Source: Pirellulales bacterium (lineage in GTDB: Bacteria > Planctomycetota > Planctomycetia > Pirellulales > DATAWG01). From it: DNA of 64,000 nt. The stretch covers positions 1-64,000 of the forward strand of contig DATAWG010000003.1 in assembly GCA_036267355.1 (NCBI GenBank), written 5' to 3'. The position numbers and the translations under genes were made by a program. Of this stretch, positions 8,883-16,446 are shown piece by piece (position 1 is the stretch's first letter; every line of letters begins with the position of its first letter). The notes under the pieces were generated by a model, which saw nothing but the letters and a program-made list of their open reading frames with translations, was not told the DNA's origin and made no database searches.

Positions 8883-11642
8883 ATGGCAAAGAAAAAGGCC
8901 GCTAACGGCTCGACCAAATCCTTGGTGATTGTCGAATCGCCGGCCAAAGCGCGCACGATCAGCAAGTTTCTCGGCCGCGGGTTTACGGTCGAGGCCAGCA
9001 TCGGGCACGTTCGCGATCTGCCGCAGGGGGCCAGCCAGATTCCCGACGCCTATCGCGATCAGCCTTGGTCGCGGCTCGGCGTAAATGTGGAAGAAGATTT
9101 CGAGCCGCTCTACATCGTTCCCCCCGGCAAGGCGGCCCATGTGCGCAAGCTCAAAACGCTCGTAAAGCAGGCCAAGGACCTGTATCTGGCAACGGACGAA
9201 GACCGCGAAGGGGAAGCCATTAGCTGGCATTTGAACGAACTTTTGCAGCCGCGGGTGCCGGTGCATCGGCTGGTGTTTCACGAAATTACGAAAGAAGCGA
9301 TCGAAAACGCGCTGGCCCATCCGCGGCAAATCGATGCCGATCTGGTGCGGGCGCAAGAAGCCCGGCGGATCGTCGATCGGCTCTACGGCTACGAGGTGTC
9401 GCCCCTGCTGTGGAAAAAGGTGCGGCCGAAGCTCTCGGCGGGACGGGTGCAAAGCGTCGCCGTGCGGCTGATCGTCGATCGTGAGCGGCAACGCATGGCA
9501 TTTCACGCGGCCAGCTATTGGGACCTGCTGGCCACGTTTGCCACGGCCGAAGGCGAACAGTTAGAAGCGACGCTCGTCGAAGTCGATGGCCGCGAGATTC
9601 CGGCCGGCAAGGATTTCGATCCGGCCACCGGCCGCCTGAAGTCGGGCGAAAAGGCGCCGCTGGTGCTCGACGAACAAGCGGCCAACCAATTGGCCGACCG
9701 TTTGAAGCAAGCCCAATTCCGCGTCGCATCGCTCGAGGCCAAGCCCTACACATCGAAACCTTATCCGCCCTTCACGACGAGCACCTTGCAGCAAGAAGCC
9801 AACCGCAAGCTCGGCTTCACCGCCCGGCGCACGATGCAAGTGGCCCAAAGTTTGTATGAAAACGGCCATATCACCTACATGCGCACCGACTCGACCACGC
9901 TCGCCTCGGTGGCCGTCGAGGCCGCGCGCGAGTTGGTCGCCAAGGAATACGGCCCGGAATTCCTGCCTCCCTCGCCGCGCGTTTATCAAACCAAGGTAAA
10001 AAACGCCCAAGAGGCGCACGAGGCAATTCGCCCCGCCGGCCATCCGTTCGACTTTCCCGAGCAATTGCGCGACAAGCTGAGCGCCGAGGAATTCAAGCTC
10101 TACGACCTGATCTGGAAGCGCACCGTCGCCAGCCAAATGACCGATGCTCGCGGCACCCGGCTGACGATGCGAATCGCGGGCGAAAGCACTGGCGAAGCCA
10201 GTGGCACACGGGCAACTTTTCAGGCCAGCGGCAAGACGATCGAATTCCCCGGCTATTTTCGAGCCTACGTCGAAGGTTCCGATGATCCGCAGGCCGACCT
10301 TGCCGAGCGCGACGCCGTGCTGCCGGCGGTCGAACGCGACGAAGCACTGGCCTGCCGCGAACTTCTGCCCAAGGGACACACCACACAGCCCCCCGCCCGC
10401 TTCACCGAGGCCACGCTCACCCGCTCGCTGGAAGAAATGGGCATCGGCCGCCCGAGCACCTACGCATCGATCATCGACACGATCCTGGCCCGCGAATATG
10501 TCGTCAAGCGCGGAACGGCTCTGGTGCCCACATGGACGGCGTTCGCCGTCTCGCAACTCTTGGAAAATCATTTGCCGAGCTTGGTCGATTACCAGTTCAC
10601 AGCGCAGATGGAAGACGATCTCGATTCGATCAGCCGCGGCGAAAGCAAGCGGACCGAATATCTGCGGGGCTTTTATTTCGGCGATAGCTCGGGCGTCAAC
10701 CCGGCCAATGGCTCGCCGGGCCTCAAGCCGCAGCTTGAAAACAAAGTCGAGCAAATCAATGCCCGCGACGTAAGCCGGATCACGATCGGCCAGCCCGAAG
10801 GGCAAGAGCCGATTTTCGTTCGCGTCGGCCGCTACGGCCCCTTCGTCGAGCAAGGCGAGCGCAAGGCGAGCCTGCAAGACACGATGGCCCCCGATGAATT
10901 GACCGTGCCGGTCGCGCTCGATTTACTCAGCCGGGCGCAGCAGGCGGAAGAGCCGCTGGGCATCTGCCCGGATACGGGCCGGCCGATCTATTTGAAAACC
11001 GGGCGATTCGGGCCGTACGTTCAACGAGCCCCGGCCAATGAAGATGAAAAGCCGCAAAACGCATCGCTGCTCAAAGGCATGCGGCCGGAGGAAATCGACG
11101 TGGCCGCAGCCGTGAAGCTGCTTTCCTTGCCGCGCGAGCTTGGCCCGCATCCGACCAGCGGCGAAATGGTGGTGGCTCACAATGGCCGTTTCGGGCCGTA
11201 CGTGAAATGCGGCACGGAAACGCGTTCGCTGCCGGCGGGCATGTCGCCGCTCGACGTGACGTTGCCGCAAGCGCTCGAGCTCTTGGCCCAACCGAAGGCG
11301 CAGCGCCGCGGATTCGGCGCGAAGCGCGAGCCGCTCAAGGTGCTCGAAGGCGTATCGCCGGTCACGCAGCAGCCGCTACAGGTGTTCGACGGCCGCTATG
11401 GATTGTATGTCACCGACGGCGTGACCAACGCATCGCTGCCGAAAAACAGCACGGCGGAAGAAGTGACGCTCGACGTGGCCCTTCGCCTGCTGGCCGACCG
11501 CGCCGCCGCTGGCCCGACGAAATCGCAACTCCGCAAAGCCGCCAAAGCCAAAGCCGCGGCCAAGCCCGCCGCCCCAAAGAAAAAAGCGGCGAAGCCGAAA
11601 GGCGCCGCCAAAAAGCGCGCCAAGAAAAAAGCCGCCACCTAA
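8883..11642 (+). CDS. topA: DNA topoisomerase I (type IA)
   Basis: 919 residues. It relaxes negative supercoils by cutting one strand through a 5' phosphotyrosine. The Toprim domain is at the N-terminus (SLVIVESPAKARTISKFLG, then DLYLATDEDREGEAISWHL with the acidic metal triad). The catalytic tyrosine is Y332 in ITYMRTDS. Downstream, instead of Cys4 zinc fingers, there are four Topo C-terminal repeats with the signature GRYGPFV or GRFGPYV (about residues 640-840). The last 55 residues are Ala/Lys-rich, like a histone H1 tail, and probably bind DNA non-specifically. A short palindrome at 10185-10212 adds about ten residues between the segments RLTMRIAG and ATFQASG. The start ATG at 8883 follows a hairpin repeat closely. 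Confidence 0.95.
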   Translation: MAKKKAANGSTKSLVIVESPAKARTISKFLGRGFTVEASIGHVRDLPQGASQIPDAYRDQPWSRLGVNVEEDFEPLYIVPPGKAAHVRKLKTLVKQAKDLYLATDEDREGEAISWHLNELLQPRVPVHRLVFHEITKEAIENALAHPRQIDADLVRAQEARRIVDRLYGYEVSPLLWKKVRPKLSAGRVQSVAVRLIVDRERQRMAFHAASYWDLLATFATAEGEQLEATLVEVDGREIPAGKDFDPATGRLKSGEKAPLVLDEQAANQLADRLKQAQFRVASLEAKPYTSKPYPPFTTSTLQQEANRKLGFTARRTMQVAQSLYENGHITYMRTDSTTLASVAVEAARELVAKEYGPEFLPPSPRVYQTKVKNAQEAHEAIRPAGHPFDFPEQLRDKLSAEEFKLYDLIWKRTVASQMTDARGTRLTMRIAGESTGEASGTRATFQASGKTIEFPGYFRAYVEGSDDPQADLAERDAVLPAVERDEALACRELLPKGHTTQPPARFTEATLTRSLEEMGIGRPSTYASIIDTILAREYVVKRGTALVPTWTAFAVSQLLENHLPSLVDYQFTAQMEDDLDSISRGESKRTEYLRGFYFGDSSGVNPANGSPGLKPQLENKVEQINARDVSRITIGQPEGQEPIFVRVGRYGPFVEQGERKASLQDTMAPDELTVPVALDLLSRAQQAEEPLGICPDTGRPIYLKTGRFGPYVQRAPANEDEKPQNASLLKGMRPEEIDVAAAVKLLSLPRELGPHPTSGEMVVAHNGRFGPYVKCGTETRSLPAGMSPLDVTLPQALELLAQPKAQRRGFGAKREPLKVLEGVSPVTQQPLQVFDGRYGLYVTDGVTNASLPKNSTAEEVTLDVALRLLADRAAAGPTKSQLRKAAKAKAAAKPAAPKKKAAKPKGAAKKRAKKKAAT
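10185..10212. repeat. Palindromic element inside the topA coding region (family E-like)
   Basis: CACTGGC-GAA-GCCAGTG followed by GCACACGG, in frame, coding for ESTGEASGTR around residues 434-444. The core CACTGGC / GCCAGTGGCACAC matches the intergenic repeat at 40072-40157. Confidence 0.55.
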
Positions 11643-11660
11643 GACCGCGTCGCTTCTCCC

Positions 11661-11730
11661 CCAAGCCCGGGGAAGGCCCCACGCGTCTTCTAATTGAGCC
11701 CGCTTTCATCGGCCTTCCCCGGGTTCGCGA
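11661..11730. repeat. Palindromic repeat family A, copy 1
   Basis: CCAAGCCCGGGGAAGGCC faces GGCCTTCCCCGGG about 30 bases further on. It lies in the gap after topA. Five more copies occur in the window. Confidence 0.85.
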
Positions 11731-11888
11731 AACCATCTTAGCCGCCGTCAAACCGTCGAAACGGTTGACGCTCTCTTCGCAACGCAACACGCTATGGCGT
11801 GTCGCCTGGACGCGAAAACAGTTGACGGCCTGCCTTGCCGCGAAAGACAATGCGCGGAGTTATGCTGTGGAATCGAGCAGGGTTGGCG

Positions 11889-12446
11889 ATGGAGACGCAT
11901 CAAGCTATTAGTCGGCCAGCGGTTTGCCCCGCATGCGGAGCCGACTTCTCCGGCGCAAGAAGTGGCTGCTGGCTTTGCGGTTGGAAGGCGGACGACCCGC
12001 TCGATCCGGCCAACCGAGCCCCGTTCAAATGGACGTTCAGTCTGAATTCGCTGTTTCTTTGGATAGCCCTGCTTGCCGTTTTGATGGGCTTCGCGAAGTT
12101 GTCGTTGGAGATCGGAATCGCGCTTGCGATCGTGTTCATCCCCGCGGCAGTGAACACCGCCGGCATGGCCGGCTATCGGCAACGCAAATTGGGGCGAACG
12201 ATGACGGTGCCGGAGAAGCTAGGTGCGTTTGCCCTGTCGGTCGGTGCTTTTATTTTCATCGCGGCGATCATTGTATGCGCTTCGGTTTGCACGGTGTTCG
12301 TGGGCGAGGCAGCATCGCACATGCCTGATGGAACGGCTGGTGTTTGCTGCATACTTTTTGAATTAGCTTTCCTCGCCGGCAGCATTGCCGCGGTGCTCGC
12401 CGTGGGCCGACAAGTTCTTCGCGGCCTCTGGAAAGCCCTGTGCTAG
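11889..12446 (+). CDS. Zinc-ribbon membrane protein, paralogue 1 of 3
   Basis: 185 residues from the chosen ATG (METHQAIS); in-frame starts at 11835 or 11865 are possible. The N-terminus has a Cys4 ribbon, CPACGADFSG...CWLCGW, then a linker and WTFSLNSLFLWIALLAVLMG, the first of about four hydrophobic helices. A short basic loop (YRQRKLGRTM) separates helix pairs. The two following genes share this layout closely. I recognise no characterised family; the layout suggests a cytoplasmic metal-binding head on a four-helix membrane domain. It opens a four-gene same-strand run that ends in a radical SAM enzyme. Confidence 0.7.
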   Translation: METHQAISRPAVCPACGADFSGARSGCWLCGWKADDPLDPANRAPFKWTFSLNSLFLWIALLAVLMGFAKLSLEIGIALAIVFIPAAVNTAGMAGYRQRKLGRTMTVPEKLGAFALSVGAFIFIAAIIVCASVCTVFVGEAASHMPDGTAGVCCILFELAFLAGSIAAVLAVGRQVLRGLWKALC

Positions 12447-12485
12447 CGCGCGATCCACGGCGCAATCAACTACTTGGGGCGCGAT

Positions 12486-13112
12486 ATGCCGTCGAATCCA
12501 CCCAGCGACCAGCGGCGGCCAAACGATCGGCCGGCGACTTGTCCCGAATGCGGAGCGGAGTGGCGGGGCGATGCCGACTCGTGTTGGCTTTGCAAGCGGA
12601 AACTGGGTGGCCCAGTCGGTCCCCGCGGGAACCAGAAAATTTCACAGGCGGCGAATCCGTATGCGTCCCCCGCCCCGCCCCGCGGCGAGTTGGGTTGGAC
12701 GTTCAACCTCAGCACGCTGTTTCTTTGGACTGCGCTGGCGGCGGTGATCGCGGGCGTCGTGCGAATTGCGCCCGGCTTGGGAATCGCGCTGGCGGTTGTA
12801 AGTATTCCGGCGGCATTGCATTCCGTCGGTGTCGCGGCGTATCGGAGACGCAAATCGGGAGTCGCGCTCAGTGTTTCAGAAAAAATTCTTGCGTTTGTGG
12901 CTTCGTTTGCGCTCTTCCTTGCAATTGCCATCGCAATCTGGATCGCGGCAATTGGGGCCCTTCTTGTAATCTGCCTGTCGTCGGTGGCGCCAAGCGGAAA
13001 AGGCGCCGCAGGCACGGAGCTCGTCGTGATCCTCGTGGCAGGAACCGGCGTTGTCTTCATGCTCTCGTTTGCGTTTTTCATTGTTCGTGGCCTCTGGCGT
13101 GCGAAACGTTGA
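12486..13112 (+). CDS. Zinc-ribbon membrane protein, paralogue 2 of 3
   Basis: 208 residues. ATG at 12486 starts MPSNPPSDQRR; a GGGG run sits about seven bases upstream. The ribbon CPECGAEWRGDADSCWLC is followed by a Pro-rich linker and WTFNLSTLFLWTALAAVIAG, then GIALAVVSIPAALHSVGVAAYRRRKSG. That order matches paralogues 1 and 3. Four hydrophobic segments are visible (about 75-95, 98-115, 135-165, 175-200). It starts 39 bases after paralogue 1 and its TGA stop is immediately followed by the ATG of paralogue 3, so co-transcription is very likely. Function unknown. Confidence 0.75.
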   Translation: MPSNPPSDQRRPNDRPATCPECGAEWRGDADSCWLCKRKLGGPVGPRGNQKISQAANPYASPAPPRGELGWTFNLSTLFLWTALAAVIAGVVRIAPGLGIALAVVSIPAALHSVGVAAYRRRKSGVALSVSEKILAFVASFALFLAIAIAIWIAAIGALLVICLSSVAPSGKGAAGTELVVILVAGTGVVFMLSFAFFIVRGLWRAKR

Positions 13113-13733
13113 ATGGACGCGAATCAATCCGCGGATCGGCCCGCCGTGTGTCCTGAATGCGGGGCCGCGTTTTCCGGCGAGGGAACCTACTGCTGGCTCT
13201 GCGGTTGGCGGACCGGCGATCCGGTCTCGGCGGACCCGAAGCAACGGGCCAAACCGCGACGTAATCCTCATGTCGCGCTGCCGAATACCGGAAAAAGATT
13301 GCAATGGACGTTCAGCCTCAGCACGCTATTCCTGTGGACGGCATTGATCGCCGTGGTGATGGGCGTGGTGCGAATCGCACCGGGCCTGGGCATTCCGCTC
13401 GCGGTGCTGAGCCTGCCGGCGGCGTTGCAAACGACGGCGATCGCGCTGAATCGCAGACGTCGATCCGGGATGCCGCTTACGCTCGGAAACAAGATCGCCG
13501 ATTTTGTAGAATCGATGGCCATGGTGATCGTCTTCGCGGCCGTCAGTGTTTTCACGGCGATTGCGGCCTTTGTTGCGACCTGCACCGCGACCGGGTTTAG
13601 CTTCGTCGGCTCCGTGTACCACGGCAACGGGGGAACCTTGTTCACGTGGGTTGCCGCAATCGCTGGCGGCACTATGTTTCTCGGCCTTTTCGCGTTTTTC
13701 TTTCATCGCGCGCTCCATCGAACTGGGGATTGA
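13113..13733 (+). CDS. Zinc-ribbon membrane protein, paralogue 3 of 3
   Basis: 206 residues, starting directly after the stop of paralogue 2. The N-terminal ribbon CPECGAAFSGEGTYCWLCGW is nearly identical to that of paralogue 1. It continues with WTFSLSTLFLWTALIAVVMG and GIPLAVLSLPAALQTTAIALNRRRRSG, almost the same as paralogue 2. Two more helices follow, including a Thr/Ala-rich one (SVFTAIAAFVATCTATG). The gene ends three bases before the radical SAM gene, whose Shine-Dalgarno sequence overlaps its last codons. Three copies in a row point to recent tandem duplication with divergence of the outer-membrane-facing loops. Confidence 0.75.
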   Translation: MDANQSADRPAVCPECGAAFSGEGTYCWLCGWRTGDPVSADPKQRAKPRRNPHVALPNTGKRLQWTFSLSTLFLWTALIAVVMGVVRIAPGLGIPLAVLSLPAALQTTAIALNRRRRSGMPLTLGNKIADFVESMAMVIVFAAVSVFTAIAAFVATCTATGFSFVGSVYHGNGGTLFTWVAAIAGGTMFLGLFAFFFHRALHRTGD

Positions 13734-13736
13734 TCC

Positions 13737-15299
13737 ATGCGACTTCGCGAGCATCGTTTTTTGGGGATGACGCAGAGCTTGTGCCCGGAATGCCTCGCCG
13801 TCGTGCCGGCAAAGATCATCGTCAAGGACGAGTCGCGGGTCTATTTTCGCAAGCGCTGTCCGACGCACGGCGTGCGCGAAGATTTTGTGTGCTCCGATGT
13901 GTCGCAATTCGATCGGATGGAGTTCAGCTTGCCGGGCAAGGCGCCGCTGTTCGGCGTCGAACCCGACAAAGGCTGCCCGCTGGATTGCGGGCTGTGTACC
14001 GAGCACGAGCAGCACACGTGCGTCGGACTGGTCGAAATCACCGCCGCTTGCAATCTATCGTGTCCGGTCTGTTATGCGGCCAGCGGGCCGGGACAAAAAC
14101 ATCTTTCGATCGAGGAATGCCGGCGGGCCATCGATCGGCTGGTGCAAGTCGAAACGCGGCCGGAAGTGCTCCAGCTTTCCGGCGGCGAGCCGACGATTCA
14201 TCCCGATTTTTTCGAGATTCTCGAATATGCCTGCGCTCAGCCGATCGATGTCGTGATGATCAATACCAACGGCATCCGGCTGGCCCACGATGCGCCATTC
14301 CTCGAACGCCTGGCCCGCTACAAGCATCGGCTCGAATTCTATCTTCAGTTCGACGGCTTTGACGACGCCGTTTATCGAACGTTGCGCGGCGAGCCGCTGG
14401 CGGAGATCAAGCGGCGAGCAGTGGAGAATCTCGGGCGACATGGGCTGCGCACGACGCTCGTGACCACGCTGCAAACCGACGTGAACGAGCATGAAGTCGG
14501 TGCGATCGTGCGGTTCGGGCTCGCCCGGCCGTGGATCACGGGGATCAGTTTTCAACCGGCGACGTATTCCGGCCGCGTCGTGCTGCCCGAGAGCCTGGAG
14601 CGGAGGATTACGTTTCCCGATGTGATCCGCGAGATCGCCCGGCAGACCGACGGCCTATTTCACAAAGACGATTTTCTGCCGCTGCCGTGCGCCCATCCGA
14701 ATTGCCACAGCCTGGGCTACGCCTATCGGAGCGGCGGCCGCGTCGTTCCTTTGGCGCGATTCATCGATGCCCGGAACCATTTGGAATTGCTGGCCAACGG
14801 GATCACGTTCACGCGCGTCCGCGCCCGCGAATTGATCGAGCAGTATTTGGGCAGCCAGAGTTGTTGCGGCGGCAAGTGTGGGCCGGAAAACGGAACTGCG
14901 GATGCGAACAATTTGGTTTCGATCGGCGGATTGAACGGCAGCGCGGTTGGCACGCGGCCAGGCGAGATAAGCGATTGTCGAATCGCGAGCCCGGCCGAAG
15001 CGGAATCGCTTGCCGAAGAGTTCTTTCGCCGGGCGACGGCCGAGCAGCTAGCGCCCGAAGACGTGTTCCGGATCACGATCACGTCGTTTTTGGACGCCTA
15101 CAATTTCGACGTGCGGCGGCTGATGAAGTGTTGCATCCACCACGTCTTGCCGAGCGGCCATGTGATCCCGTTCTGTGCCTACAATGTTCTCTACCGCAAC
15201 GGCCATGTTCCTTTGCCGACGCTGCGAACGCTAACGGCGTTGGCGGCCGGTGATCCGCAAGGCCGGTCGGAGCCGGAGCGAGCCCAGTTTTCGGCATGA
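13737..15299 (+). CDS. Multi-cluster radical SAM enzyme, MJ0619/tetraether-synthase-like
   Basis: 520 residues. The radical SAM site is CNLSCPVC (C105, C109, C112). Just before it is a second CxxxCxxC, CPLDCGLC (C80, C84, C87), and at the N-terminus a rubredoxin-like set (C16, C19, C41 in CPTHG). Further cysteines cluster near the C-terminus (PCAHPNC, SQSCCGGKC, LMKCCIHH, FCAYN). The segment KGCPLDCGLCTEHEQHTC is typical of the MJ0619 group, which includes archaeal tetraether lipid synthase and proteins annotated as pterin methyltransferases. I infer a C-C bond-forming or methylating enzyme acting on lipid or cofactor. ATG 13737 is preceded by CTGGGGA seven bases upstream; ATG 13767 is the alternative. 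It is the last gene of the 11.9-15.3 kb run. Confidence 0.75.
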   Translation: MRLREHRFLGMTQSLCPECLAVVPAKIIVKDESRVYFRKRCPTHGVREDFVCSDVSQFDRMEFSLPGKAPLFGVEPDKGCPLDCGLCTEHEQHTCVGLVEITAACNLSCPVCYAASGPGQKHLSIEECRRAIDRLVQVETRPEVLQLSGGEPTIHPDFFEILEYACAQPIDVVMINTNGIRLAHDAPFLERLARYKHRLEFYLQFDGFDDAVYRTLRGEPLAEIKRRAVENLGRHGLRTTLVTTLQTDVNEHEVGAIVRFGLARPWITGISFQPATYSGRVVLPESLERRITFPDVIREIARQTDGLFHKDDFLPLPCAHPNCHSLGYAYRSGGRVVPLARFIDARNHLELLANGITFTRVRARELIEQYLGSQSCCGGKCGPENGTADANNLVSIGGLNGSAVGTRPGEISDCRIASPAEAESLAEEFFRRATAEQLAPEDVFRITITSFLDAYNFDVRRLMKCCIHHVLPSGHVIPFCAYNVLYRNGHVPLPTLRTLTALAAGDPQGRSEPERAQFSA

Positions 15300-15669
15300 T
15301 TTATCGGTTCCAGGCCGCACAGCTTTACATGCGGCTCGCCGCAGCCTCGACAATTATCGCGCACTTTGCGTGCGTTTTGCGAAAAACACTGATAGAATCG
15401 TAACCGGGGGTTAATATTGCCGGACTACACTATTCATCGCACGTTCTGGCAGACGGACCGTTGTTCGCCAGGCCGGCAATTGCCGATGCATTAGAGTCGC
15501 GGCGAGTTAGAGAAAGCTTTGCGTCGCATCATGATTCTCTTCGGCGCTCGCTGCGCCGTGCGTGCTTCGTACTGACGATCGTTCGGCGGTTGATTGCCTT
15601 TCGATAGATTGCCTGGGCGCATTCGGTTTTTCCGCGCGAGGGATATGAAGTCTGGCGAAGAGGTCTTGA
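15300..15669. other. Intergenic stretch with no recognised gene
   Basis: 370 bases between two same-strand genes. A TAGAAT box at 15393-15398 resembles a -10 element, but no good -35 stands at 16-18 bases. No repeat family seen elsewhere in the window occurs here. Confidence 0.4.
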
Positions 15670-16314
15670 ATGGAACTTCGATTAAAAGTGCTCGAAGGAA
15701 AACAGGCGGGTCAAGAGATTCGCATTCCGGGCCCGAAATTTCTCATCGGCCGCGGCGAAGAATGTCAGCTCCGGCCCAATAGCGATGCCGTCAGCCGGCA
15801 GCACTGCATGCTCCAGGTGGAAGACGGCCGCGCCACGATTTGCGATCTGGGCAGCCGCAACGGCACGCTAGTGAACGACGAGCGCGTCGAAGGCCGCTAC
15901 GCGCTGAAATCGGGCGATCGGCTTTCGATCGGCCATTTGCGATTCGAGGTGCATCTCACCACCGATTTGAAGGGGCAGAAGCAGCCGATCGTCAAGAACG
16001 TGAAAGAAGCCGCGGCGCGAACGCGCGAAGCGGCGTCGGCGCAGGATGTCGATGTCGACGCCTGGCTTCACTCCGAGGAACCGGCGGGCTCGAGCCGCAA
16101 TGCATCGTCTCGTGACACGCAACAGATAAGCCTCTCCGACACGTCGGCAGGAATCGACTCCGCCTCGGTGCTCGATCGCACGGCGAAAGACACCGCCTCG
16201 GCGAGCACGAAAACTTCCGGTTCCAAGCTTGCAAGCATGCGGCCCCCTCCGACCACCGCGGATGGCGGCGCGGCGGCGGCGGAGATTTTGCGGAAATTGG
16301 CGAAGTATCGGTGA
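15670..16314 (+). CDS. FHA-domain protein
   Basis: 214 residues. Residues 1-95 form a canonical FHA phosphothreonine-binding domain: FLIGRGEECQLRP, then SDAVSRQHCML and DLGSRNGTLVND, carrying the conserved Gly-Arg, Ser-Arg-x-His and Asn-Gly residues. The rest is Ser/Thr/Ala-rich and probably disordered, with a short conserved-looking helix at the very end (AAEILRKLAKYR). FHA proteins commonly read out Ser/Thr kinase signalling; a partner kinase cannot be named from this context. The gene converges with the ClC gene across a family A palindrome. Confidence 0.88.
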   Translation: MELRLKVLEGKQAGQEIRIPGPKFLIGRGEECQLRPNSDAVSRQHCMLQVEDGRATICDLGSRNGTLVNDERVEGRYALKSGDRLSIGHLRFEVHLTTDLKGQKQPIVKNVKEAAARTREAASAQDVDVDAWLHSEEPAGSSRNASSRDTQQISLSDTSAGIDSASVLDRTAKDTASASTKTSGSKLASMRPPPTTADGGAAAAEILRKLAKYR

Positions 16315-16350
16315 GGTGCAAGAGCAGTTGGGAGGGCTGCCTGGCGGGGC

Positions 16351-16418
16351 TGGCCCAGGGAAGGCCGGCGGGGCGGTTTTCGGTGGCGAGGGCGGTGAGG
16401 GGCCTTCCCTGGGCTTGG
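16351..16418. repeat. Palindromic repeat family A, copy 2
   Basis: GCCCAGGGAAGGCC faces GGCCTTCCCTGGGCTTGGG about 36 bases apart, between the convergent FHA and ClC genes. Confidence 0.9.
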
Positions 16419-16446
16419 GAGGGCAATGGTGCATGCGCAGGCGCGT

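Noticed and set aside
9561-10877. A 438-codon open frame antisense to topA
   Set aside because: Lies opposite conserved topoisomerase domains and has no protein family resemblance.
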